Source: Streptomyces sp. CB02959 (GTDB taxonomy: Bacteria > Actinomycetota > Actinomycetes > Streptomycetales > Streptomycetaceae). From it: a stretch of DNA of 64,000 nt. The notes beneath the pieces were generated by a model that worked only from the letters and a program-made list of their open reading frames with translations, had not been told where the DNA came from and ran no database searches. The translations under genes and the position numbers were made by a program. Positions 15,344-23,104 of the stretch are shown piece by piece. The stretch is from NCBI RefSeq assembly GCF_002803155.1, contig NZ_NNBP01000005.1:186001-250000 (forward strand). The letters are read 5' to 3'. The stretch's first letter is position 1. Every line of letters starts with the position of its first letter.

Positions 15344-16186
15344 ATGAGCCTCGACCCGAACGACGAGCGTCCGCCGTACTTGCAGGTCAGCAGCGTGCTT
15401 CGCGCGGAAATCCTCACGAAGAAGTTCGAGCCCGGGAAGCAGTTGCCGTCTGGGCCTGAGTTGGCCAAGCGGTTCGAAGTCGCCCGCGGAACGGTGACTC
15501 GGGCCCTCGACATGCTGAGGGACGAAGGGCTGATCGTGACCCGCAAGGGCTCCGGGTCTTTCGTCCGTGAGCGGACGGAGCGGCCGGTCGGCCTGCGGCC
15601 GCACCTGGAGATGGCCTTCGCCGATCCTCACGTCACGGTCGACTTCGCTGGATTCAGCAGTGAGACGCTCCACAGCGCGATGCAAGAGCCGCTCGACAAG
15701 ATTCGCGCTGGTCGACTCCGCCCGGAGTCGATTGAAGTCCGGCTCCTGTTGCCGGACACCACGGCGCCGATGGCAGTGCCGACGCTGGTCGACGGGCTTG
15801 AAGACGACCCCGTGCTCCGCGATCGAGCCAGGGACATCGCGCTGACGAACGCAGCCGGGATCCGGCACTCAGTCGAAGTGCTGGCCGAACTCGGGCTGGT
15901 CGAGAAGGCGTCGGTGAACGTGAAGGTCTACCGGGCCACGTCTCTGTTCAAGCTCTACGTCCTCAACCGCCGCGACGTGTTCTTCGGCTTCTACCCGCTT
16001 CGGGAACGCACGATGGAGGTGGCTGGCGAGTCGCGCACCTTCTACGACGTCACCGGTAAGGACGCCACGCTGTTCCACCACGCCGCGGGCTCCGACGGTG
16101 AGTCCATGGGGTCGCAGTACGTCCAGCAGGCCACAAGGTGGTTCGAGAGCGTCTGGACCAGCATCGCGTACGAGCGTGAGACGTGA
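15344..16186 (+). CDS. GntR-family repressor of transfer (KorSA-like)
   Basis: The 280-aa protein has an N-terminal GntR winged helix (about 10-78): PPYLQVSSVLRAEILTKKF, LPSGPELAKRFEVARGTVTR and GLIVTRKGSGSFV. The long C-terminal part (about 85-280) is an effector or dimerisation region not assigned here. In pSAM2 the GntR-type KorSA silences transfer and replication genes, so this protein probably does the same by binding the palindrome at 15277-15292. It overlaps the HAD gene start (GTGA), forming a two-gene operon divergent from the transfer genes. Confidence 0.85.
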   Translation: MSLDPNDERPPYLQVSSVLRAEILTKKFEPGKQLPSGPELAKRFEVARGTVTRALDMLRDEGLIVTRKGSGSFVRERTERPVGLRPHLEMAFADPHVTVDFAGFSSETLHSAMQEPLDKIRAGRLRPESIEVRLLLPDTTAPMAVPTLVDGLEDDPVLRDRARDIALTNAAGIRHSVEVLAELGLVEKASVNVKVYRATSLFKLYVLNRRDVFFGFYPLRERTMEVAGESRTFYDVTGKDATLFHHAAGSDGESMGSQYVQQATRWFESVWTSIAYERET

Positions 16187-16875
16187 GCGCGGCCCCGGAG
16201 GAGCTGGCCTCCGTTCTCGCTCCGGTGCGCCACGTACTGCTCGACTTCGACGGTCCTGTGTGCTCGGTCTTCGCGGGGTTTCCGGCCCCTGATGTCGCGC
16301 GGCGCATGGTTGAACTGCTGTCGGGTCCTGACGGTCCGCCGCCGGGGTGCGAAGAGTCCGATCCGCTGGCATTGCTTCGTCGGATCGCTGAAGAGCGGGA
16401 AGACCTGGTACCCGTGGCCGACGAAGTACTGGCACGGCTGGAGGTGGAGGCCGTCGACCGGGCGCAGCCCACACCGGGCGGGGTGGCCTTCCTTGAGGCG
16501 TGCGCCGCGAGCGGGCGCTCGGTCTGGATGGTCAGCAACAATGCGACGGTGGCCATCGACCGCTACCTGAGCACCCATGGTCTCGGTCGGTTCGTCGCAG
16601 GCCAGTTCGGCCGGGTGAGCGGTCAGCCGAAGTCCATGAAGCCATCCCCGCGGCTCCTGTCGGCGGCTATGGGGGCGGCTGAGGCGAAACCGAGCGACTG
16701 CATCTTCGTCGGCGATGCGGTGCGTGATGTCGAGGCCGCCCATGCTGCCGGCATGGAGGCGATTGGGTACGCGAACAAGCCGGGCAAGGACGCGGCACTG
16801 ACTGAGGCTGGAGCCGTGGCGGTGGTTACCTCTATGGATGACCTGGCCCGAGCGATTGTGGACAGGGACGGTTAG
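16183..16875 (+). CDS. HAD-family phosphatase
   Basis: The 230-aa protein shows HAD motifs in order: motif I LLDFDGPVCS (nucleophile Asp20, acid/base Asp22), motif II VWMVSNNA, the motif III lysine in the QPKSMKPSP region, and motif IV FVGDAVRDVEAA. A helical cap lies at about 35-95. Small-molecule or sugar phosphate hydrolysis is likely; the substrate is unknown. It is translationally coupled to gntR. In pSAM2 the neighbouring position holds the Nudix immunity protein Pif, so a role in element control or exclusion is possible but speculative. Confidence 0.85.
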   Translation: MSAAPEELASVLAPVRHVLLDFDGPVCSVFAGFPAPDVARRMVELLSGPDGPPPGCEESDPLALLRRIAEEREDLVPVADEVLARLEVEAVDRAQPTPGGVAFLEACAASGRSVWMVSNNATVAIDRYLSTHGLGRFVAGQFGRVSGQPKSMKPSPRLLSAAMGAAEAKPSDCIFVGDAVRDVEAAHAAGMEAIGYANKPGKDAALTEAGAVAVVTSMDDLARAIVDRDG

Positions 16876-16977
16876 CCCTCTACCTATACAGAAGTCTTTG
16901 ACCGCAAGGCGGTGGACGTCATCGCACGTGAAGCTCATTGATGCACTGGTAATCGGGCCGTTCGTGACACGCTTGAT

Positions 16978-17038
16978 CCGTTGCTACGGAGCACCGGTTC
17001 TAGGTGGAGCTGGGTGCGTCATCAACACTGCACTGATG
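16978..17038. repeat. Diverged 61-bp repeat, copy B
   Basis: This matches copy A at 14881-14941 over its length, with CGGAGCACCGGT and GCGTCATC as fully shared blocks. It lies between the HAD stop and the mcrA stop, a gap of about 200 bp in which no gene is seen. The two copies could be binding sites for an element protein or traces of an older duplication. Confidence 0.65.
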
Positions 17039-17078
17039 GCGCACCACCTCCGCACCGCCTAAGGCGGTAATTCCACTG

Positions 17079-18758
17079 CTAGCGAAGCGCCTCATTGTGT
17101 AGGCGCTTGGCCGTGACCGAGAGAACCCGGCGAAGCTTTTCCTTGTTCTCGCCATAGGTCTTGAGGGCGTGGCAGTTCGGGCAGAGAGCAATCATGTTCC
17201 ACGGGGCATCGGGCCCACCCTTGGCGAGGTCGTGCACGTGGTCGACCTGCAGGATCGGCAACCCCGCGGTGGTTCGTTCCTTGGGGTGGCCGGCGCACTC
17301 GGGACTTTCGCAGTTTCCCGTACTGCGCCTTATGACCGCGGCTCGGGCGCTGGGATCGCGGACGTAGCGGTCGGCAAGCGTTGGCTTTTTCAGCAGGCCG
17401 CGTCGCTTGGCGTTCGCTTCTGCCTTTGCTGCCAAGCGCTTGTACGCGTCCTCGTCGCTCTCGGAGGTGTCCCGGGCCTCTGGGTCTACGTCGCCTGGAC
17501 GGTAGTCGTCGGTGTCGTCGTGCAGGACGTCTTTGCCGATGTCCAACGCGTCGAAGACCTCGGGGGGCCATGTGTCACGCTCAGGGGAGGGCACTGGGGC
17601 CAGCACCCAGAGGAACTCGCGACGCCAGTTGCCGTCGGAGCCAACGCCCCACCGCCGCCTGCGCTGCACAATGACGGCCCAGGTCTCAAAGTTGAATTGC
17701 CCCTGATGCGGCTTGTGCCAGTAGCGCAGTGGGCGGCAATCAGCCTGGTAAGTGGCCATGGCCTCGTTGCCGTCGATGATCTTCTGGTCACCGGTGAGGC
17801 CGTCGCCAACGTACGCGATCCAGTTCGTGTCCGGGATGCGTCCGTCGGCATAGGGTCCCTTCTCGTCGGCGAAGACGCTCAGGATGCCATCACCGAGGCA
17901 GCCGATACCCGCCATCTTCTGACCGCCGTAGGCCCGCCAGATGGCATCCCGGTCCTTGAAGGTCTCTCCAAGTAGTGGGCGCAGGCCGTCTGCCCACCTC
18001 CCGGCGAGCAAGCCATGAAGGCCAAAGTCTTCCAACAGCCCCTTAGGCAGGGGATGGAAGTAGCGCAAGATCAGCCCGGCGGCAGCCTCCGCAGCTGCGT
18101 CGGGATGTGAGCGCAGAAGTGCGTAGTCCTCCTCCGGAAGTCCGCCGCCCGGGTCGGTGCGGTTCAAGGACTCCGCGGTCGGTCGCCGGCCCATGCTCGT
18201 GAGAGTGAGCTGTTGCCCGTGCTCGACGTTCCAGAGGCCGTCACGCACGAGGGCCCAGAAGGGGTAACGGGCAGCGTCCACGCCATCTTCAACCTGGGCG
18301 TACTTCTCCAGCAGTGGCGCCACTGCGTCGCGAACGGTCGACCAGGACCGCATGCGGGGAGCCCCCGCCGCGGCCTGCCCGATCGCCCACAAGAGAAGCA
18401 CCGGACGATGCAGGGCCGCACCAGACTTACTGCGCCCTGGCCGTACATCCCCCACGCGCCGTCGAAACGACCTCGGTGGCTCGACAACTGTGAAGCCCTC
18501 ACGCCTCAGCCACGTCACCGCATGCTTGAGACCGCCGCTGAACTCGGAGGGCTTGAGGGCGGTTCCGAAGTCGAACTTGTGGGCCACGCCAGCTATGGCC
18601 TTGGAGTCGTACTGCCGGTCCTCATGCACGAGGACGTACGTAGCTGCGGCGCGGTAGCCGTAGGTGCCCCGGAAAGCCTCCGGACCGAGCTGGTCATGCT
18701 CTGCAATCGCCTGCAAGATGCCCGCCCGGGTGATCTCAGAAGGAGCCATGAGCGACAC
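17079..18758 (-). CDS. ScoMcrA-like modification-dependent restriction endonuclease
   Basis: The 559-aa protein shows the ScoMcrA build: an N-terminal head domain (about 8-90, ITRAGILQAIAEHD ... DSKAIAGVAHKF), a sulfur-binding domain (about 115-180, HRPVLLLWAIGQAAAG and RYPFWALVRDGLW), an SRA-like base-flipping domain (about 265-400, GIGCLGDGILS ... NWIAYVGDG ... RYWHKP) and a C-terminal HNH nuclease (CESPEC, DHVHDLAKGG, CPNCHALK). ScoMcrA of S. coelicolor is known to cleave near phosphorothioated or Dcm-methylated DNA. Here it is cargo near attR and could exclude modified incoming DNA. GTG 18758 or ATG 18749 may be the start; neither has a strong ribosome site. Confidence 0.9.
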   Translation of the reverse strand: MSLMAPSEITRAGILQAIAEHDQLGPEAFRGTYGYRAAATYVLVHEDRQYDSKAIAGVAHKFDFGTALKPSEFSGGLKHAVTWLRREGFTVVEPPRSFRRRVGDVRPGRSKSGAALHRPVLLLWAIGQAAAGAPRMRSWSTVRDAVAPLLEKYAQVEDGVDAARYPFWALVRDGLWNVEHGQQLTLTSMGRRPTAESLNRTDPGGGLPEEDYALLRSHPDAAAEAAAGLILRYFHPLPKGLLEDFGLHGLLAGRWADGLRPLLGETFKDRDAIWRAYGGQKMAGIGCLGDGILSVFADEKGPYADGRIPDTNWIAYVGDGLTGDQKIIDGNEAMATYQADCRPLRYWHKPHQGQFNFETWAVIVQRRRRWGVGSDGNWRREFLWVLAPVPSPERDTWPPEVFDALDIGKDVLHDDTDDYRPGDVDPEARDTSESDEDAYKRLAAKAEANAKRRGLLKKPTLADRYVRDPSARAAVIRRSTGNCESPECAGHPKERTTAGLPILQVDHVHDLAKGGPDAPWNMIALCPNCHALKTYGENKEKLRRVLSVTAKRLHNEALR

Positions 18759-18988
18759 CGTAGATCACCGCACTGACAACGACCGCTGCGTTTTCTCGAC
18801 GGTGCTGGGCTGTCCCTGGGCCGGAGAGGGGCTCGGCGACTTCCGGCAACGACCCAACCAGCCAGTTGAGGTGACGGCAGTTTGTGACGGCAACGTCGGC
18901 GCACATGAGTGTTCGTGTACGCCCTTGCATGCATGAGCTGAACCTCACGACGAGCTTGGTCGCAAGGTAGGCGAGATGGCCGATCGAA

Positions 18989-19034
18989 CTTACAAAGCAG
19001 ATGTCGGCGGTTCAAATCCGTCTGTGCCCACCAG
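18989..19034 (+). repeat. attR, 46-bp direct repeat
   Basis: This is identical to 2385-2430 and represents the 3' part of tRNA-Val displaced by integration. The preceding 18759-18988 holds no recognisable gene. To the right the chromosome resumes. Confidence 0.93.
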
Positions 19035-19066
19035 TTCCACCAGTTCCACCAGCGTCGATCACGTTG

Positions 19067-19104
19067 AAGGCCCAGGCCGGCCCCGTAGGGGGAGCCTGGG
19101 CCTT
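19067..19104. terminator. Terminator originally behind tRNA-Val
   Basis: AAGGCCCAGGC (19067-19077) and GCCTGGGCCTT (19094-19104) form an 11-bp stem, with an inner partial stem in the loop. It follows a short tandem repeat of CCACCAGTT (19028-19052). It probably ended transcription of the tRNA before the element inserted. The rest of 19105-19287 shows nothing. Confidence 0.7.
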
Positions 19105-19287
19105 CGTCGTCGCTCCCGTTGTGATCACGGTTTCGCGCGGCCTGTGCGCGGGGTGGGCATGGAAGATCATCTCGCGGGCGCCTGGCCTGCTGAGGCGGCC
19201 GTTTCCATCGCCGCCGCGACCGTCCGAAGGGGCCGTACCCGGCACGGCACGAGAACCTGTGCCGCTTTCCGATGCCTGGTCTGATCC

Positions 19288-19956
19288 TCAGCCCGTCCGC
19301 TCGGCCATGACGACCACGGCCGGCCCGCTTTGCTCGTCCGGGGGGAGTCGGAGTTCGGCGACCGGGCGCAGTCCGGCCTGCTCGATCAGGTCGACGAGTT
19401 GTTGCGGCTGCCATTTGTGTGTCGTCCAGCGCACGGGTACGCCTCCGTAGGCTTCGGTGCGCGCCACGTCTTCGTCGCCGACGTGTGTTGCGGTGATGAA
19501 GTGTCCGCCCGGCTTCAACGCACGCGCGAACCGGGCGAGAACCTGGGGCAGGACGTCACGGGGGAGGTTGAACAGCGACCACCACCCGAGCAGGCCGCCG
19601 AGGGACGCTTCATCGAGGTCGAGCTCGGTGGCGGAGGCGACGCCGAAGCGGCACTGGGGATGCAGGCGGCGCGCGTTCTCGATCATGCGAGGGGAGAGGT
19701 CCACCCCGGACACGTCGAGTCCGCGTTCGGCAAGGTAGGCGGTGACCGTTCCGGGGCCGCAGCCGACGTCGAGGACCGGCCCGAGCCCGCTCACGGTGTC
19801 GGCGAAGGCGTCTATGGACGCCTTGAGCCATGGGTGGCTACGGATGTCGCCCATTCCCGTCGTCACCACCATGTGGGCGTAGTTGTCGGCCACCCGGTCA
19901 TAGGACTCACGTACCGCGTCGAGATCGGCTGGGCGGTCGATTCGGTGTGCGCGCAT
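19288..19956 (-). CDS. Class I SAM-dependent methyltransferase
   Basis: The 222-aa protein has the Rossmann-type SAM site VLDVGCGPGTVTAYLAERG (motif I), an acidic residue after the next strand (VSGVDLSPRMI), and FALKPGG-like ARALKPGGHFITATHVGD. The fold matches methyltransferase families 11/25. The N-terminal YDRVADNYAHM is typical of ubiquinone/menaquinone-like or small-molecule methylases. Substrate unknown. It stands alone, the first chromosomal gene after the element. Confidence 0.85.
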   Translation of the reverse strand: MRAHRIDRPADLDAVRESYDRVADNYAHMVVTTGMGDIRSHPWLKASIDAFADTVSGLGPVLDVGCGPGTVTAYLAERGLDVSGVDLSPRMIENARRLHPQCRFGVASATELDLDEASLGGLLGWWSLFNLPRDVLPQVLARFARALKPGGHFITATHVGDEDVARTEAYGGVPVRWTTHKWQPQQLVDLIEQAGLRPVAELRLPPDEQSGPAVVVMAERTG

Positions 19957-20199
19957 CGGTCAACGATAGGACAGTGCGGCGCAGTTGGGGCTGGTGTGGA
20001 GGTTGGCGCCGAGTCGGTGATCGTGGCTCGGCTGTGCCCGTACGGGTGCTGCGGCGGTTCTCGTATCCGCGGCGGCCTTGTGCCGTGCCGGGGCGGGGGG
20101 AGTGCGGATGGGGTGGTGCTCCGGTTGACAGCGGGGTTCTCGGGCGCAGTCTGGTCTGGTGGGGATCACACCGGTGGGGACGTGGTCGGCCAACGGTCG

Positions 20200-20228
20200 T
20201 TGACGTGCTTGTGGCGCGGGCGCACTCT
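20200..20228 (+). promoter_or_regulatory. Promoter for a leaderless mRNA
   Basis: TTGACG (20200-20205) and CACTCT (20223-20228) are spaced by 17 bases. The ATG of the next gene is only seven bases past the -10 box, so transcription should start at or next to the start codon. Confidence 0.55.
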
Positions 20229-20234
20229 GGGGGT

Positions 20235-20444
20235 ATGGACGAGCGCCCGCTCGTGGTGGTGCACCCGCCGTCGTCGACCGGTGGCCGGCGGGTGACGGTG
20301 CGGGCTGAAACCCTGGGGACGGCATACGAGCCCGGTGACATCGTCGAGTTCCTGTCCCTTGCCGGGCTTGATCCGGACCCCGTGTGGTTCGACGACCCGG
20401 CGTTGCTCGAATGGCGCGGCGGTGGACGGGACGTGTGGGCGTGA
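20235..20444 (+). CDS. Small hypothetical protein, likely leaderless
   Basis: The 69-aa product begins MDERPLVVVHPPSSTGGRRV and contains LGTAYEPGDIVEFLSLAGLD. The alternating hydrophobic pattern suggests a small beta-rich fold with one helix. Similar small proteins are common in Streptomyces; the function is unknown. No ribosome site precedes ATG, in keeping with the promoter at 20200-20228. Upstream DNA 19957-20199 holds nothing else recognised. Confidence 0.7.
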   Translation: MDERPLVVVHPPSSTGGRRVTVRAETLGTAYEPGDIVEFLSLAGLDPDPVWFDDPALLEWRGGGRDVWA

Positions 20445-20491
20445 GCGCACACGCGGGGCCGGGGTGAAGGCGTCGCGGGGCCGTCGAGAGG

Positions 20492-21532
20492 TCAGTGCGG
20501 CCGGTTCCTGCGTCGGCTGGTGAGCCAGACCTGGCGGTGCCGTGCGACCGCGTAGATCGAGGCCACCTGGCCGGCCGACAGGATCGGGGGTCGGGCGGCC
20601 AGGGTGTGATCGATGGTGGTGCCGTCGATCACGAGTACCCGCGGATCGGGTGCGTCGATCTTGATGGACTGGGCGCCCACGACTCCGATCACCGGTTGCA
20701 CGGGTATGTCCCGCCCGCACCAGTGGCGAAGCAGCTCGGCGGTCCTCGTCGCCTCGGACATGCTGTTGCGCAGGTGGTCCGTGCTGCCGCCGTTGACCCG
20801 CAGCATCACGTCGCCGACCCATACGCTCGCGCCCGCGTGGTGTTTGGCGTTGACGGTGAAGACGCCCGACGGGCCGATGGCCAGGTGGTCGATGTCGCTT
20901 CCCCGCGGCCACTTGATCCCGTGCAGGATGTGCCAACCGGTCGGAGTCAGCCGCTCAAGGGCGGTTCCCACGGCCAACTCGCCGGCGAGGCCGCTGCGGA
21001 TGCGTTCGGGGACGAGGGTTCCCCGCGTCAGGCGGGAGGCGATGCGGACGAGCCATTTGTGCTCCAACTCCGCGGCGCGGGCCATTTCCTGGAGGGCGGC
21101 TCCCGGGCGGTTCGACGCCAGGTCGTCGCCCGGTGTCAGGGTGGGGAGCGGAGGGACGGCCGCCGCCCGCGGGGTCTGAGCGGCCTGGCGGGCGGGTGGG
21201 GGCTGACGGGTGGCTGGGGGAGGTTTTTGTGGCGGTTTGGGTGAGCTGGGTGGGCCGGCTGGGCTTGATGAGCTGGGTGGGTTCGGTGTTGTCGGGTGGG
21301 CGCTCTTGCGTCGGCCTGGAGCGTCCTGGTGTCGAAGCCACTCGGTGATCTTCGTCGAGGCGGCCTTGCGTAGCTCTTCGACGTGTACGTGCAGCTCACC
21401 GGTTTTGCAGTCGTACCAGGCGACGGCCTCGCCCTTCGGGCCCGGGCGATTGACGTAGAGCCGGTCCTTGCCGCCCTTCCGCCAACGCTTGACCACCAGT
21501 TCGTCCACGGCGCTCCCCCCGAAGCCGATCAT
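20492..21532 (-). CDS. NERD (nuclease-related domain) protein
   Basis: The 346-aa protein has a structured N-terminus (about 1-75, DELVVKRWRKGGKDRLYVNR and VAWYDCKTGELHV), a Pro/Ser/Ala-rich linker (about 80-150), and a NERD domain in the C-terminal half (about 185-310): GLAGELAVGTAL, RGSDIDHLAIGPSGVFTVNAKHH. The D...NAKH pattern resembles the PD-(D/E)xK nuclease core. NERD proteins are linked to DNA processing, but this one is not assigned further. ATG 21532 is an approximate start; GTG 21550 is possible. Confidence 0.8.
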   Translation of the reverse strand: MIGFGGSAVDELVVKRWRKGGKDRLYVNRPGPKGEAVAWYDCKTGELHVHVEELRKAASTKITEWLRHQDAPGRRKSAHPTTPNPPSSSSPAGPPSSPKPPQKPPPATRQPPPARQAAQTPRAAAVPPLPTLTPGDDLASNRPGAALQEMARAAELEHKWLVRIASRLTRGTLVPERIRSGLAGELAVGTALERLTPTGWHILHGIKWPRGSDIDHLAIGPSGVFTVNAKHHAGASVWVGDVMLRVNGGSTDHLRNSMSEATRTAELLRHWCGRDIPVQPVIGVVGAQSIKIDAPDPRVLVIDGTTIDHTLAARPPILSAGQVASIYAVARHRQVWLTSRRRNRPH

Positions 21533-21618
21533 CCGTGTCGAGGTCACCACGGAACGTGAGGCCGTGCAAGACGGCCTGGTCGGCCATGGGGAACCGGCCG
21601 CCGGGCCGGTGCTGACTG

Positions 21619-21652
21619 AAAGACCCCCGATCGGTGGAGATCGGGGGTCTTT
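21619..21652. terminator. Strong hairpin between divergent genes
   Basis: AAAGACCCCCGATC (21619-21632) pairs perfectly with GATCGGGGGTCTTT (21639-21652). Flanked by A and T runs, it works as a terminator in both directions. It lies in the divergent promoter gap between the NERD and DoxX genes, where no annotated transcript ends, so a small RNA may end here. Confidence 0.65.
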
Positions 21653-21686
21653 GGCGTTTCCGGGGCGATGTGTATGGTGGGTGATG

Positions 21687-21702
21687 ACTTGAACTTTCAA
21701 GT
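21687..21702. promoter_or_regulatory. Palindromic operator upstream of doxX
   Basis: ACTTGAACTTTCAAGT is an inverted repeat of ACTTGAA with a two-base centre, about 100 bp ahead of the first DoxX gene. The core TTGAACTTTCAAG recurs with one change upstream of the second DoxX gene (31057-31069). A MarR- or HxlR-type regulator is a likely binder. Confidence 0.65.
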
Positions 21703-21799
21703 AAATTGTTCGGGAGTGATCAACCGGTGGCCTGACCGGCCGGTCCGCCACACGGTGCGGTCGGTCCGGCACGCGGTTCAGAGGGAATGAGCGTTTGTC

Positions 21800-22351
21800 A
21801 TGACAACCCCCCACAGCACGTACGGAGCCGATCGCGCCGGTGCCGCGGTGCGGTACGCCCCTTCTCTGCACGGCTATGACGCCGGGCTGCTTCTGCTGCG
21901 GCTGGTCCTCGGGCTGACCATGGCGGCGCACGGCGGCCAGAAGCTGTTCGGCTGGTTCGGCGGTCCGGGCCTGGCCGGCACCGGGAAGTTCTTCGAGGCG
22001 AGCGGCTATCCGTCGGGCAAGGTGATGGCCCTGATCGCCGGGCTCACCGAGACGCTGGGCGGGCTCGGGCTGGTGCTCGGGCTGCTGGCGCCGCTCGCCG
22101 GCGCAGCCGTGGTCGGCACGATGATCAATGCGCTGGCGGTGAAGTGGGGCGGCGGTTTCTTCGCGCCCCAGGGTGTGGAGTACGAGCTGCTGATCATCAC
22201 CGGGGCGGGCGCGCTGGCGCTGACCGGGCCCGGCCGCTACGCCGTCGACCGCTTCCTGCCCGGACTGCGTGCGCACCGGTTGGCGTACGGGGCGGGCGCG
22301 CTGGTTCTGAGTGTGGTGCTCGCGGCGATGGTGCTGCTGCTCCGGAAGTGA
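21800..22351 (+). CDS. DoxX family membrane protein
   Basis: The 183-aa protein has an N-terminal tail of about 25 residues and four to five hydrophobic helices (about 28-47, 75-95, 100-120, 128-145, 155-180). LLRLVLGLTMAAHGGQKLFGWFGG is the DoxX signature. DoxX proteins are linked to thiosulfate or oxidative-stress metabolism in some bacteria; the activity here is unknown. A palindromic operator precedes it. Confidence 0.88.
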   Translation: MTTPHSTYGADRAGAAVRYAPSLHGYDAGLLLLRLVLGLTMAAHGGQKLFGWFGGPGLAGTGKFFEASGYPSGKVMALIAGLTETLGGLGLVLGLLAPLAGAAVVGTMINALAVKWGGGFFAPQGVEYELLIITGAGALALTGPGRYAVDRFLPGLRAHRLAYGAGALVLSVVLAAMVLLLRK

Positions 22352-22508
22352 GTCCGGGCGCCCGTCGGGGTGCGGTGGCGGCCTCGGCGCGGCGGTCTCG
22401 GGAGATCGGTCAGGTCGGTGAATCGGCCGGGGGATCGGTCGAGGGGTCGGTCAGAGGAACGGCCGGGGAACGGCCGAGTAACGACGTGAGGGAAGACGGG
22501 AGGCTTTG

Positions 22509-23009
22509 ATGTCCGTACGGCGGCTCAACCATGCGGTGTTGTACATCCGTGAGGTGGCACGGTCGGTGGCGTTCTACACCGAGGTGCTGGGATTCACGGT
22601 GGACGTGGAGATTCCGGGACGGGCGGCCTTCTTGAGCGCGCCCGGTTCGGACAACGACCACGACCTGGGGCTGTTCGCGGTGGGGCCGGACGCGCCCGGG
22701 CCGGAGAGCGGCCGGATCGGGCTCTACCACCTGGCCTGGGAGGTCGGGACGCTCGGCGACCTCTCGGCCATCGCGGCGCAGCTGCGGGAGCGGGGCGCGC
22801 TGGTCGGCGCCACCGACCACCTGGTCTCCAAGTCGCTCTACGCCCGGGACCCGGACGGGAACGAGTTCGAGGTGATGTGGCGGGTGCCCCGGAAGGACTG
22901 GCCGGGGGCGGACGTGTCGGACCGGCTGCGGCCGCTCGACCTGGCGTCGGCGCTGGAGCGCTGGGGTCCGGACCTGCTGACGGGCGCGGCGGCCGGTTCG
23001 GCCACCTGA
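22509..23009 (+). CDS. VOC (glyoxalase/dioxygenase-fold) protein
   Basis: The 166-aa protein has the paired beta-alpha-beta-beta-beta modules of the vicinal oxygen chelate fold: RLNHAVLYIREVARSVAFYTEVLGF opens with a metal-site His, and GLYHLAWEVG and DPDGNEFEVMW supply a second His and a Glu. It could be a metal-dependent dioxygenase or isomerase. ATG 22509 was preferred over TTG 22506 because GGGAGG is five bases upstream. Confidence 0.85.
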   Translation: MSVRRLNHAVLYIREVARSVAFYTEVLGFTVDVEIPGRAAFLSAPGSDNDHDLGLFAVGPDAPGPESGRIGLYHLAWEVGTLGDLSAIAAQLRERGALVGATDHLVSKSLYARDPDGNEFEVMWRVPRKDWPGADVSDRLRPLDLASALERWGPDLLTGAAAGSAT

Positions 23010-23041
23010 GGCGCTGCCCGGGCATGGCCCGTTGGTGTGCC

Positions 23042-23074
23042 GCGGCCCTCCCCACCGGGGGTGGGGAGGGCCGC
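23042..23074. terminator. Bidirectional terminator between convergent genes
   Basis: GCGGCCCTCCCCACC (23042-23056) pairs fully with 23060-23074 around a three-base loop. It separates the VOC gene (plus) from the nickel/cobalt transporter (minus). Confidence 0.8.
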
Positions 23075-23104
23075 AGGCATGGGCGGTCATGCGCTCAAGG
23101 GGTG

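Larger units (their letters stand above)
2385..19034. mobile_element. Actinomycete integrative and conjugative element (AICE) in tRNA-Val
   Basis: A 46-bp perfect direct repeat (2385-2430 and 18989-19034) bounds 16.6 kb. The segment contains, in typical AICE order, a tyrosine integrase and excisionase next to the tRNA, a replication module of the primase-polymerase type, TraB with spread proteins, and a GntR regulator. AICEs are known in Streptomyces (pSAM2, SLP1) and move as double-stranded DNA by TraB. All modules look intact, so the element may be mobile. Cargo at the right end includes a ScoMcrA-like nuclease. The left repeat holds the intact tRNA; the right repeat holds only its 3' part. 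Confidence 0.93.

Noticed and set aside
18976..19284. Plus-strand frame through attR (MADRTYKADVGG...)
   Set aside because: It translates the tRNA 3' part and terminator; no domain and no ribosome site.
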